DNA from: Fonsecaea monophora
Taxonomy: Eukaryota; Ascomycota; Eurotiomycetes; Chaetothyriales; Herpotrichiellaceae
Direction of reading: 5' to 3'
DNA: 64,000 nt
NCBI RefSeq assembly: GCF_001642475.1
Contig: NW_019173940.1
Coordinates: 310,001-374,000 of the forward strand
Shown: positions 22,782 through 33,701 of the stretch, in pieces
Position numbering within the stretch: the first letter of the stretch is position 1
Layout of the letters: the number at the start of each line of letters is the position of its first letter
Notes under the pieces: model-generated
What the model was told of the DNA's origin: nothing
The model's database searches: none
Seen by the model: only the letters and a program-made list of their open reading frames with translations
Program-made: the position numbers and the translations under genes

Positions 22782-24010
22782 ATGAAAGCGGTCATCTGGA
22801 CCGGCGACCGCGCCGAACTCGTCACCGATCGCCCCCATCCCCGACTCCGCCCCGACTACCTCCTAGTCTCCTGCGTATCCATCGGCCTCAACCCAACCGA
22901 CGCCAAATCCATCGCCACCCGCCGCGCCGCTCTCAACGGTCTCCTTGGCAGCGACTTTGCCGGCGTGGTGTTAGAAGTCGGTGCAGAGGTGACAAAGCCG
23001 TTCGCGAAGGGCGATCGAGTGTGCGGATTCGCGCACGGGGCCAACTTCAACGAGGCCGAAGATGGGGCCTGGGCCGAGATCATTGCTGTCAAGGGCGATT
23101 GTTGTATGAAAGTGCCCGAGACGTGGGGGTTCGACGAGGCTGCGACGATCGCTGCGAGCGCGATTACGGCGGGACAGGGCCTTTTTCAGGAGATGGGATT
23201 GAGACTCCCTGCGGTCGATGGGGAGACAGAGGGTCTACCAGCGGGAGCGGGAACGGGAGTCGGGGAGGAGGGAGAGAAAGAGTACATTCTGATCTATGGT
23301 GGAAGTACGTCTGCGGGAACTTTGGCTATTCAATTCCTCACACTGTGCGTTTTACTACTCTTCCTATTACTAACTACGAGTCCCTCGTCGCTCTTTCTCT
23401 CAATAACAACAACTCCCTCCAGGTTTGAGTTATGCCGATACTGATACTAACACGCACGCACGCACTCGACAGCGCCGGCTACACCGTCCTAGCAACCTGC
23501 TCGCCTCGCAACTTCGACCTCTGCAAATCCCGCGGCGCCGAAGCCGTCTTCGACTACCGCGACCCAACCTGCGGCCAGAAGATCCACGCATACACGTCCG
23601 GCCAACTCAAGCTGGTATGGGACACGATCGGCTCAGATGACGGCGTGGGCATATGCATGGCAGCCCTCTCCCGCGACCCTCACGCCGACAAGAAATACGG
23701 CACGATTCTCTTCAATAACATCCCGCGCACGGACGTCAAGCACAGTTTCAGCGTGCTAGTGACGTTTGCGGGCGAGGCGTTCGACAAGTTCGGCAAGCAT
23801 TTCCCGGCAAGTCGGCGGAACTTCGAGTTTGCGAAAATGTTCACGACGCTGGTGGAGGGGTTGATGGCGAAAGGTCGGTTAATGCCGCATCCCGTCAGAC
23901 TTATTGGGGCAGGATTGGTGGGGATGCTGGAGGAGGGTGTGCCGATGATGGATTCGGGAGAGGTCTCGGGGTTCAAGGTTGTTGCTAGGATAGCGGACAC
24001 GCCGTCGTAG
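22782..24010 (+). CDS. zinc-free MDR oxidoreductase (quinone/enoyl reductase, ToxD-like)
   Basis: Two exons (22782-23344, 23473-24010) encode about 366 aa. The N-terminal GroES-like domain carries SIGLNPTDAK and LGSDFAGVVLEVG, then GDRVCGF. The cysteine and histidine zinc ligands of alcohol dehydrogenases are absent. The Rossmann part reads YILIYGGSTSAGTLAIQF, spliced to LAGYTVLATCSPRNFDLCKS and GAEAVFDYRDP. This pattern fits NADPH-dependent quinone or trans-enoyl reductases of fungal clusters. A Gly-rich loop around 23220-23275 (GLPAGAGTGVGEEGEKE) just before the nucleotide fold is unusual and variable-looking. The intron contains CGCA repeats. It probably reduces an activated double bond in the pathway, which is inference. 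Confidence 0.9.
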
Positions 24011-24591
24011 CTCGTAATAGTAACGGAACATCTCCCATGGTAAGGGGGTGGAGAGATAGGTATAGTTAGACCGCAATCCTCAGCCTCGTGGTTAGTCAGC
24101 CAGACAAAGCATCGTCTCGAGCCTAGATGTTGTTAGTACGCCTCGTGTCTTTCACATAGCAGCGATGCGCGAAGTGGAACTTGGAATACGAGGTTATTAA
24201 TGGTAAGTGATTTGGTCATTGTGATTGGCGGGTGGTCTTGACTGGTGGGAATTATGGTGTCGGAGTTATGCGTCGTAACGAGGCGAAGTGCCGGTCTTCA
24301 AGATATATCGTATATCATGTCAGCAGGGGTCATCGCCCCTGCCAGCACCACTCGTGATACGGAACTTGAAGCGCACAAACATCGGACGCGAAGATCAGAC
24401 TAGATCATATTCGTAAGTCAAGATAAACAAGTCTGGTCCATTTGATCACTGAAGTCAATCCATCAGGCCGGGACAACCTCGCAAGTCGCAAGTCCTTCAT
24501 TGAACCACGTCCGCGTCAGCGATCACAAAGCTCATAACATCTCTTCAAGGAGTCGCCGTCTCTTTCGAGCCTTCAATTCACTCTTATCACC
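24011..24591. other. intergenic region upstream of the hydrolase
   Basis: 581 bp without a supported gene. A small hairpin-capable stretch (GCAGGGG...CCCCTGC) lies near 24323-24341, and a motif copy lies at 24553-24562. Confidence 0.5.
24553..24562 (+). promoter_or_regulatory. candidate cluster-motif half site TCGCCGTCTC
   Basis: Only 30 bp before the ATG of the isochorismatase-fold gene, hence possibly in the 5' UTR. It is a one-base variant of the shared core. Confidence 0.28.
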
Positions 24592-25331
24592 ATGGGCTCA
24601 GCCGCCCCATCAAATGCACTACTCGACAGCTACCGTGCCTCCGGCTTCGCCAACATCATGGGCTGGGGTTCCAACCCAGCCCTGATCCTCATCGACGTGT
24701 GCAAAGCATACTGGACCGCCGGATCTCCACTCGACCTCAGCGCCAACCCGCCCGCCGTATCTGCCATTGCATCAATGAAACGACTCGTCAGTGCCGCGCG
24801 GAAGGGAAACGTCCCCATAATCTGGTCGCAAATCAGATACACATCACCGGATCTCGCGGACGGGGGGCTTTTCGCGCTCAAAGCGAAACAGCTGTGGATA
24901 TGGCAGGACGGCAATGGGCGCGGATTGGATGCTCCACTTGCAGGCCTGGAGCCTGCACCGGGAGATATTGTGATCGTGAAGAAAATGCCCAGTGCGTTTT
25001 TCGGGACCACGCTCACGGAACAGTTGCAGCGCTTGCGTGTCGATACGCTGGTCATATGTGGCGTTAGTACGAGTGGATGTGTCAGGGCGACGACCCTGGA
25101 TGCCATGCAGAATGGATTTCGACCTATGGTTTGTTCTGGCTCTCGGTTCTTCGTGGCGTCTCAAGGTTGAGGAACTGACTATCAATTCAGGTCGTGGGAA
25201 ATGCTTGTGGAGATAGGGCTCCAGAAATTCAAGAAGCGAATCTATTTGATCTGAATGCGAAATATGCGGATGTAGTGTCTGAGGAAGAGGCTATTGGACA
25301 CCTTGAAGCTGGGTGGAACGTGAAATGGTGA
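24592..25331 (+). CDS. isochorismatase-fold cysteine hydrolase
   Basis: Two exons (24592-25128, 25191-25331) encode about 225 aa, the usual family size. The catalytic triad is visible: Asp35 in LILIDVCKAYW, Lys130 in IVKKMPSAFF and Cys163 in STSGCVRATTLDA. Members split C-N bonds (N-carbamoylsarcosine or nicotinamide amidases) or enol ethers (isochorismatase). The SGCVRAT loop and N-terminal ID-CKAYW resemble the N-carbamoylsarcosine amidase branch. The intron donor is GTTTGT, weaker than its neighbours, but the joined frame (RPM-VVGNACGDRAPEIQEAN) is the expected family end. It is the last gene of the putative cluster. Its role there is unknown. Confidence 0.9.
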
Positions 25332-27022
25332 GGATGGGATGTATTGCTCTGTTGATTGGAAGATCCTCTCCCCGAGCTATTCATGAGGCCCCTCGCGGGA
25401 GATATCACATCCTTTGGGCCTCGATGAAGTATTCGTTGCAGGGGTTGGTCAAAGGCACCTTGTCTTTCGTCGTTCTTCTGCTGACATCAAGCCGCACAGA
25501 ACTCGAAGAACTTACTTTATACATATGCAGCGGTGGAGAAACGCCGTTTACCATGTCTATATTGTCAACAGCATTGAATGTTGTCGATCACGAATCTACT
25601 TATCAATTTCACTATGGCCACTGATCAATAGCTATGGACGATAAGACCTTTCGCACCCAATCAAGTCCCATGCTACTGGCTGGGTGAAAGGATGTCGCTA
25701 GCGACACCCCCATGTCAAACATGCCCTCGCTCTCCATGTGAAGCTCTCCTCGTTTAGTTCCAAATTAGCACAGTCCATCCTCTTCCTCACTGCCGCTCGA
25801 ACCTCGTCTGCCAGCCCTCCAGGACCACAGACGCTGACCATCATGGCCCCGACTCTCTCGTGAATCACTCCGTCTAGGATAGGCCTTGGATCGACTCTAC
25901 CCTCCACCTCTTAGCCGCGTGGTCTCTTGGAGATTGAGTGACATTTCGCGTTGAGAGTCTGTGAAAGATTTCTCTCAAGTCTCTCTTTGAACGTTCGATC
26001 ATTGCGGCTTCGCAACGTTGCACAGACACACCTCTGCGTGAGGGAAAATGACTCATGCTATTCATTGCAAACATTAAGGTGATCCAAAAGAAACTTTGGT
26101 GTGTTTGCGGGAGGGAAACCTGCCTCTTTTCAAATGACACCTCTCCTTCACCTAAACTCGACGTCTTTTGAATTTGATACCAAAATTCACTCTCCCCTAA
26201 TGTTCACCGTCCCATCCACCCTCCATCAACAAGTCAAGACCTCTGCGCTGCGAGGCATCACGAGTACTTTGCCTGAGTTCCTAGATTGGTAGTATCGCGG
26301 TCTTCCTTACTGAACACTATGGTCGGTTCCGTAAATGTGGTTACTGAAGGGGATTTCGAAGTTTAGGAGATGATGAATATCTAATTCTTTTTATGCCTCA
26401 TAGGGTGTATGACCTTTTTGTTTGGTACTCGATGAATCCCTTGTCTTCGCGTTCAAACTTTCGGACTTTCGTAGGTCGATGGGAATTTAGCAGAGTGTCT
26501 CCAGGGTAAATGGAGTGTACCGAAGTTTACCACAGACATCTTAAATCTGCTAAGTAAATCCGTCCGGATGTAATTATTGGGGGGCATGAGGAACAAGGTG
26601 CACGGCTAAGCCTTAGGCAGCGCTCTTTGTGGCTCACCCGGTGCTCGGGCGCGCTCCCCTATACTCTGCTGTTGGCTCCCACGATGCTCCGTCACATGCC
26701 CGATCAAAGCGGCCTCCCTTATCGAAAATGGTAATGTACAAAGCACAAGTTCGGGGTGATATATATATATAGTCCATAGGTAGATCCAAGATCCAAGCCT
26801 GCTTGTCCAAAAGGTTCCGCCCTGGGTATCGAGTGTCGTGTTGATGAGACACAATGATCAAAGAAGAGAGAGAATGGCTGAGATTATAGAAGCTCCAGGA
26901 AGTATTGCTGTAGAGAAATAACACATCAACCGTTGTGGGTTGTGGCAGGCAGAGTGACCAACAAAACAATCAGTCGAGTTTGGATACAAGGGGGAAAGAG
27001 ACACTGAGTGAGCTGCCTCATC
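25332..27022. other. gene-poor boundary region
   Basis: 1.7 kb with no intact gene. It contains a ferric reductase remnant (25734-25907) and short AT runs near 26758-26770. It separates the catabolic block from the conserved genes to the right. Confidence 0.6.
25734..25907 (-). pseudogene. decayed C-terminus of a ferric reductase (FRE family)
   Basis: The minus strand encodes a stretch with VSVCGPGGLADEVRAAVRKR followed by EESFTW. This is the NAD-binding end of ferric-chelate reductases, which normally stop right after that Trp. Here the frame runs 12 codons past the Trp before a stop. No FAD (HPFS-like) or transmembrane segments are found upstream in the next 1 kb. It is therefore a relic, not a gene. 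The assignment rests on the CGPGG...R motif and the terminal EESFTW. Confidence 0.65.
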
Positions 27023-29777
27023 CTAATCCTCAATGTCGTCGATATCTCCAACACCATCATCGGCGTACGGCCGACGTCGGGCATAGCGGGCGCCATTCTG
27101 GCCTTCGATGTAGCTTATACCGAGTTCTTGCAACTCCTGAATTTTCCTGAGGCCCACACTCACAGTCTCAAACCCTGGTGGTAGGCGGTGACCGGATCTA
27201 TAAACAGGGGATTAGAACACAGCAATAGACTTGACAGCGCCTGGTGTCATTCCGACAGTGAAAACCAGGATAGACAGATAGACAGAATCCAGCCTGGTCA
27301 GAGAAAGACGAGACTGGCAGAAAAACAAGGGGAAGGATGCAAACTTACTTGAGATAAACCAACTTGATATTGCGTGCCTTGTCCTTCAGCTGCACCTGGG
27401 TTCGGTCTTGCAACCTCGGTCCATCCTCGTGCCTGTTGTCTTCTTGTAAGATCCTCGCCCACCGTGTCCCGTACAGAGCAATCAGCTCCAACAGTCGATC
27501 AACCTCCTCCTCCGTATAAGGTCTACGAACTTGACCGCCTTGTGGAGCATGTAACAATTCGCGAGACATACGCACCCTTTCCTTGGCTTCCTGGTTCACA
27601 CGGCTGAGTTGGGATGCGGGCAGTCTCTCTGAAGGCAATCTAGATGACCCGAAACTTTCAGGATGAGTTCGAACGGGTGCGCTCGAAGGAGGGAGTCTTC
27701 TTTTGGCCGCTGGAATAGGTTCAAGAAGTACTCGGCTTGAGGGCGATGTCTGTGTACGAGATGGTGCCGGATTTGACGATGAGATCGGCACTGTGCCCGG
27801 GATGGCATCCGGCGATTGTGACCGAATTTGGGTCAGTCTTGAATGCTGGCCTCGATTTGCAAAAGCAACCGCGCGGCTCTTGTCAGGAATACGAGCATCC
27901 TTGTTGATAGGTGTGGTATGCTCCTCTTCCACTTCGAGGCTCGCACGGGTTGTCAGTGATGGTCCTCTGCTAAAATCACCACTGGCACGAGCTCTTTTTG
28001 TTGCCCTCTTATCCGTCTCAAACTCGTCGGGGCCGGCGTCATCTTTGCTTGCTTGAGGTCGTCGACGCTTTAGAGGCTGAGGTGGCGGGGGAGTGTCCCC
28101 ATTATCAGAAGGCTCGTCCCATTCCACCCTCTCTGCCCCCTCTTGGCGGTCGAGCAACGAGGCTTTTTTGGCTTTCTCGTTCTTATTTTCCTTGTCACTC
28201 TGTTGATTCTGACGGCGAATAGTCTCTAGGACTATGTTTGTTTGCTGGGTTGGGGCGATCTCTTGGGCAGAGGCGCTAGATTGGGGAAGAATTTGTTCTT
28301 GGCTCTCACTTTCATCAATAGCTGCTGGTTGAGTCTCATCCACAGCTGGCGATGGAGACTGTGGAATCTCCTGCTCTGGTTCTGGTGCAGTTGGAGACAC
28401 GTGATGAACTTTGTCTCGGGGATTGCGTGCAGAATGCTTGGCTTTGAAAGCCTTGAGTCGGTCAATGTTGGCTTTCATGGCTTTCCCCAACAAAGGCCCT
28501 GTCTTCACCTTCTGCGTCGAGCTTGTATATTTGCGATTGGTATCCCCAACATGCTCTGCTTGGTTATGGTCCGCGGCAGGGCTCAGCGCTTTGGTTTTAG
28601 GGTCTGCCAACTCGGACGCTTGAGTAAATCCACTGGCTGGCCCAGCCTCGTCTTGGAAGTCATCAGCAATAAGTGCATCGATGAGTTTCTCTATACCGCC
28701 TTTCGAATTGATCATGTCGTCCAGCTCCCCTTTGCGGGCCAGGCTCCATCTGGCCGCCTGCGCAACAAAATCCGACCAGAGAAATTGTTGTCTTAGAGCC
28801 TCCACGTTAATCCACGGGTGCGCTTCCGTGCTGAAATGCGATCTTATGGAGGACATGCGCGACATTGCTTTCGCGTGCGTCTCCTCATCTGATGAGCCCT
28901 TTATGTTATTGTGTTCGTCGTAAAAGACAGACCCGAGAACCTCGTCAGGATCAAACTCTTCGTCACCGTGGCTGATCTCGACTTGCAGGATATAGAACTG
29001 AGTGAGAATCTCCATATAGAAGTGGTAAGTATCTTTTACCATGTCATCTGAGAATGGGAACGCGTCGAGATCATGAAATGGTGCTGGGAAGTTATGAAAC
29101 ATAAACTCGAGGTAATTGCGACGTTCCTCCAACGATCGTCTGAACACCTGGACCAATTGCAATGCGAGATTGGCCAAGTAGAGAACGCCGTCCGGGCGCC
29201 AGGGAGTGTTGTTAGTATCGCACGGTTTACCATCGCTAGTTAATTTGCGTATTATAACTGCTGGAATGATGAAACCCGGGCTACCTCCATACACTTCCAT
29301 AGTGGTTAAAAGCTGTTCCTCGCGGGACAATAATTTTCGGCAGAGTAAAGGGTCGGATTGCAGCAGCTTTGCACAGATGTCCACGACTCCGTTTTTACCG
29401 CCACGCTCAAAGATTGAGAAGACGGCGTCCGAGTCATTGCGCAATTTGATGAGATTATCGATGATGGACTCTCGATCCAGGGCATCTATTAGACTCTCCA
29501 AGGACGATGTTATAGAGCTCCCCTCTGATGAAACGGAAATGCTGCTGTTGAAATCCTCAATCTGTTCCGATAGTTGTTTCTCTTCAACGAGAGTGGAAAG
29601 ACCCTGCTCGACATCTTGCGCTGGTTGTTGCGCTGTTGCGGGTTCTCGGGATGACCGCGTCTGACGTTTGTTTTGATTCAGAGACGCGTCGATGACAACA
29701 CTGAGGGAAGCCGGCTTGGGAGGAGACACGGGCGAGTCTTTTCGGCTGCTCGATCGGAGCCGCGGACGCGAAGCCAT
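27023..29777 (-). CDS. TRF/Taz1/Tbf1-like telomere-repeat binding protein (TRFH + telobox Myb)
   Basis: Two exons (27349-29777, 27023-27197) give about 867 aa. The ATG at 29777 is used (MASRPRLRSSS). Residues about 90-370 form a helical region (ESLIDALDRESIIDNLI..., LAEY-like helices, WSDFVAQAARW) that fits the TRFH dimerisation domain. A long charged, disordered linker follows. Near 751-810 lies a single Myb repeat RRPYTEEEVDRLLELIALYG with the telobox signature VQLKDKARNIK. The splice after LVYL restores a conserved tail, KSGHRLPPGFETVSVGLRKI. It should bind double-stranded TTAGGG repeats in the nucleus. An inverted telobox lies just upstream of its own start. Whether it is the Taz1 or Tbf1 orthologue cannot be told from sequence alone. 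Confidence 0.87.
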
Positions 29778-30672
29778 CACGTTGATGTCATGAGATGCGA
29801 AGAGTGATGGAACAGAGAGTGAGAATAGTTCTTAGGGTTGATAACCCTAGATGTCATGGGATTCAAGGCGCCAGCGCAGTTCAACGGGCCACTAAAGTGA
29901 AGATACAAAGTTAGCGTGGCGCAGTCTTGGCTTAACTTGGCACCGGCTAAGTTGCCTGCATAGGAGACGCAGAGCCTTGCGGGGTTGTGGCGAGGCTGTG
30001 ACTGTCTGCGATCCTACCGTATGACAGAGCATCATCCATCTATGCAGCTGGGTAGCAGCTACGAGTACCTCGACCCCCAGTGACATAGGCGTAACACTAG
30101 CGCAGCGTTATCTAGTCAAATGAATGGTTTATCATGCTTAATGGCTTCACACTCATATTTACACTCGCAAACGTTGGCAGCAACGGAAATTATTACCTCA
30201 CATCAATTGGATTGATCTCCGCCTAAACCTCCGACCCCTTGCCGTCCTCGAATAATGAGACAACTAAGAGTTCCGTGCATGTGGTTGTGTGTGCCGCAAT
30301 GCAAGGAATTTACCTCGTGCAAATTGGGCTGAGCTGCAGCGCTGATCACTAGGTCCGAAGCTACTTCAAAAGACGAGTAGGGTTTAAGCAAACGAGCCCC
30401 CGTGCCTTTGTCTTTGTCCGCAAAACGCTCTAGTCGAGGGCACCACGGGCTTGCGGGGGTTAAGGGACCCTCTACAAGTACCATCGAGAATCGACTCCGC
30501 CACCGCGATGTAACCTCCAATGCCCCCTCAAGTTGGTGGTCGGTGAGCTAGTGTCCCGTGATCCCCCAGCACTGCCTCGTTATGAGCGGACCTCTTTCTC
30601 GACATCAAAACATCATCACCGCCCGTGGTAAACTGGTGGTTTCATTCATCAAGAAAAAACCTCACATTTACA
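29778..30672. other. divergent promoter region between the telomere protein and a hypothetical gene
   Basis: 895 bp with no supported gene. It contains an inverted telobox at 29832-29849 and an isolated TAGGGTTT near 30378-30385. Confidence 0.55.
29832..29849. promoter_or_regulatory. inverted telobox TTAGGGTT-GAT-AACCCTA
   Basis: Two telomeric half units face each other across three bases: TAGGGTT at 29833-29839 and AACCCTA at 29843-29849. They lie 56-72 bp upstream of the start of a gene whose product has a telobox-type Myb domain. The site could mediate autoregulation, which is inference. Confidence 0.55.
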
Positions 30673-31533
30673 ATGTCCCGCCGTGAGTCTATAGGGCGCC
30701 TCAGAGCGGGCGCACAGTCCGACTTAGCGCCACCAAGTGTCAAAATGGTATCTTGTGCCGTTCTACCTCCACGCCTTCCCGCGGGCATGGCTCCACCCAC
30801 GGGCATCGGCGCGTCAGAAGCCTTCAGTTACGATGAGGCCCTTAACTGGGAACACAACAAAGCCGTGCGCGAGGAGGAACCCTCTAGACGCAAGAGTCTA
30901 TTTCGTAAAGTTGGCCTCACCACGCAACGGAAAAGGCGGGACTCGGAGGATGATCTCCCGCCATTTGTGATGCGTCAAATCCCCTACGACACCTGGCGAA
31001 AACATTATGCTAAGGACAGGGATGGCAACTACAGAGGGACGCATGCTCCAGCCGAAGATTGTCTGCTTAGACCAGAGGATGTACAAAAATGGCGCCTTGG
31101 GGATCCTCTCACAAACGCGGATAGATGGACTCGAGGCAGAGAGGCGCTCCCTGTGTACTCGGAGGTTTTCGCTGATGGAGCCGTGCCAGAATACCAAGTC
31201 GATTACGATGATCCAGACCGCTCTCCAGCCAACGAGGGCATGATGAGCCGAGATGACGACAGGCTTGCAGAATACTTTGACGCGAGCCAGCTGCACGAGG
31301 GGAAGCAGCAGCAAACATCACCTACCCAGACGCAAAACTGTGGGTACGTCACGCCCACATCAACATCGCAACCCGGTTCTCGATACCATGGCCCAATATT
31401 CGCCGATGGGAAGACGGCAGAGGAGATCATCGAAGAAGCTCGAAAGAAAGGCAGACCCAAGTTGACGTGGAGACAGAAGCTGTCCAACGCTGCCTTGATG
31501 ACCATGGGCTCAGCATTGCCGGGGAGTGTATGA
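30673..31533 (+). CDS. hypothetical protein, hydrophilic, Arg/Glu-rich
   Basis: Single exon of 286 aa from ATG 30673 (context acaATGtcc). No family recognised. The product is soluble and charged, has no signal or membrane segment, and carries two Trp-rich segments (QIPYDTWRKHYAKDRDGNYRG and EDVQKWRLGDPLTNADRWTRG). A compact C-terminus has EEIIEEARKKGRPKLTWRQKL. The good start context, length and protein-like composition support a real gene. It is divergent from the telomere protein. Confidence 0.6.
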   Translation: MSRRESIGRLRAGAQSDLAPPSVKMVSCAVLPPRLPAGMAPPTGIGASEAFSYDEALNWEHNKAVREEEPSRRKSLFRKVGLTTQRKRRDSEDDLPPFVMRQIPYDTWRKHYAKDRDGNYRGTHAPAEDCLLRPEDVQKWRLGDPLTNADRWTRGREALPVYSEVFADGAVPEYQVDYDDPDRSPANEGMMSRDDDRLAEYFDASQLHEGKQQQTSPTQTQNCGYVTPTSTSQPGSRYHGPIFADGKTAEEIIEEARKKGRPKLTWRQKLSNAALMTMGSALPGSV

Positions 31534-33146
31534 GAGGGCCAGAGACAGGTCAGCCGTACCAACTTCCAAGAAGCTGCTACCACCCCTACCCTGAAGTGGA
31601 GCAAAACGACGCATCCCAGGGTTGTGTCAATGCCCTCTGCGTGTCAGCTGCATCGAACGAGTCGAGCACATACGAATAGCCACTATAGCTCAAGGCTCCT
31701 GGGGTCGATATCCTTGCGGCACCCATGCGTTTTGCTAGCTCCACAGCCAGCCCAACGAGACATCACTTGCGTATCTGTCACTACGATGGGCGCTAATCTG
31801 CCAAGTACATGAGGCTTTCACATGGATTCCACAAGAAGCCCCTTCTTGGGAAATCAGCCGGCCATGGCAATGTCATCAGTCCAATACGAGTAGGTAGTTT
31901 TCAAGAGGCCAAAATACCAAACAATTTTCTCACATGACGCTTCTGCTCGAGTTCACTGGCATGTGCTAAGTTCTTGAGCAGGGCCCCTTGCTGCTCGACG
32001 AATGGCGAAGAGGGGGCAGGAGGACCCTTATGTCGTACTCATGCACGCCAAATTGGTGTTGACTCTCCGGAGGTGGCGCACATGGGCACCACACCTGGAA
32101 TGCGAGGTCTGTGCTTAAACCGCCGCTAGTTGTCGATAGACCGGGATCTCTGTCGTCTTTTACGCTTTACCTTCCGGGGCAGCGGCACAAGCAGCCGTTT
32201 CTCGGGGCTTGAAGTACTCCACACGTCGGTCAGAAGTAAAAAAGAGTCACAGAACCAAATACGAGCAGTTTCTAGAGTTTCCGCATACCCACTTCGTCCC
32301 CGGGCTGGATTCCTGGCTGAGGCAATTGGCTGGGGCAGTCAAACAGGTGGGCTAGGTCCGAACACCTGATACGCTTCGCCTTCAGATGGCACCACCATCT
32401 TTATTGCCATTCTTTCTACGCGAACAACAGATCATCTTGATCAAGAGGCGCGATATTGACGACCGCCCAACCACCGAGACAGATGAAGCACGAGCCATGT
32501 CGGAAGCAAAGCGGCCAATGTTTCTGTTGTTCCGTGCTCGAAGAGGGCGTCTCAGGAAAATGCAGGACAAGCACCCTCAGACCATTAGCGTCACCTTTCT
32601 GGTTCATCGTCCACCTATAGTGGTGTTTGTCACAGTGGGCATCAGGATCTTCGCCAGACTAGTGGTTCGATAGGAACTGTGGAGCGAGCAGCAGGCTTCT
32701 CATCACGAGGCACCGGAGTGTCTTCCTGCATTTGGTGGCAGAGGGTCCGGGTGCCAGTATCTCTCTTTCCCTCTCCCCCTCCCCCTTGTTGCTCTGATCC
32801 GTGCCATGAGGTGTGCCGACTCCTGAGCTGAATCGATAAATACTGAGCCGGATTCCGCCCTCGGAGCAGAACTTTGTGCTTCGTTCCCACCAAGTTCTCT
32901 ACTTCTTTCTTTCCTGCTCAAGCCTTGCTACTCGCATCTGAGTAGCACTGACCTACAGCTTTTGAGAGGAAGTGTCCACGCAATACTTTTCTGGAGAATC
33001 TCATGAATCCCCATACCGTGATCATGCCACACCCGATTTTTGGGCCTGCCACTCAACCTGTGAGTGCACAAGCCTTGATAGTACGAGGCTAATACGCTTA
33101 GGCAAACCATCACGCCCCCCGAGCTCCAGAAATCATTGGCGGTCAG
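31534..33146. other. intergenic region
   Basis: 1.6 kb. A 95-codon open frame at 32386-32673 (MAPPSLLPFFLREQQ...) has no recognisable features and is not called as a gene. Otherwise nothing is seen. Confidence 0.45.
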
Positions 33147-33701
33147 ATGTGGAACTACTGGAATTTCCCTCCAGCATGGCAGAGCTACGCTGCTGGTGGC
33201 GGTCCTCACCTGGGCTACGGCTCACAGCCAACTTTCAACCACAGAGGGGGTTTGGCCATGGCGGGAGAGACGCTGTCCATGAAACACACGCAGCTGCAGC
33301 AGGACATGATCTCTTGGGCACGATATTATCATGAGCAAATCCCATGGGCTGAAGGCTGGATAGCGGAGCGATGCCGCGAAAGGGTCGAAGAGGACAGATC
33401 GAGAGCCGAGAGGAGATTCTGGGAGGACGACCAGGAGCGGCTCGAAAGGGAACAATATGATAGGGAGACGCTCCTGCGGAGGTGTGCGCGCGACGGGGAC
33501 GTGCTCCGGGATCGATATGAAGAAGACCGGAGTCGACTCGCAGAGATCCGTCGCCACGTGGAGGAGTATTACTACGGACGCGGAAAAGGGGGCCAAAAGA
33601 CCCAGCGGGGAAAAACAAGTCACCAGACACAACAGCAGGCGAGGCCGAAACAAGGACAGAAAGGCTCTGCTGAACACAGATGCAGCAAGAGAAAAGGCTA
33701 G
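33147..33701 (+). CDS. hypothetical coiled-coil protein
   Basis: Single-exon 184-aa frame from ATG 33147. The N-terminus is aromatic and Gly-rich (MWNYWNFPPAWQSYAAGGG). The middle (about 60-145) is a strongly charged Glu/Arg heptad-like region (ERCRERVEEDRSRAERRFW, DRYEEDRSRLAEIRRHVEEY), predicted to be a coiled coil. The tail is Gln/Lys-rich. No family recognised. It may be lineage-specific. Confidence 0.5.
   Translation: MWNYWNFPPAWQSYAAGGGPHLGYGSQPTFNHRGGLAMAGETLSMKHTQLQQDMISWARYYHEQIPWAEGWIAERCRERVEEDRSRAERRFWEDDQERLEREQYDRETLLRRCARDGDVLRDRYEEDRSRLAEIRRHVEEYYYGRGKGGQKTQRGKTSHQTQQQARPKQGQKGSAEHRCSKRKG

Noticed and set aside
24323..24341. GC hairpin as a terminator
   Set aside because: Arms are only 7 bp, it lies about 310 bp past the stop codon, and fungal genes do not end by intrinsic terminators.
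32386..32673. 95-codon open frame MAPPSLLPFF...
   Set aside because: No motif, poor start context and no neighbouring exon. It cannot be told from chance.
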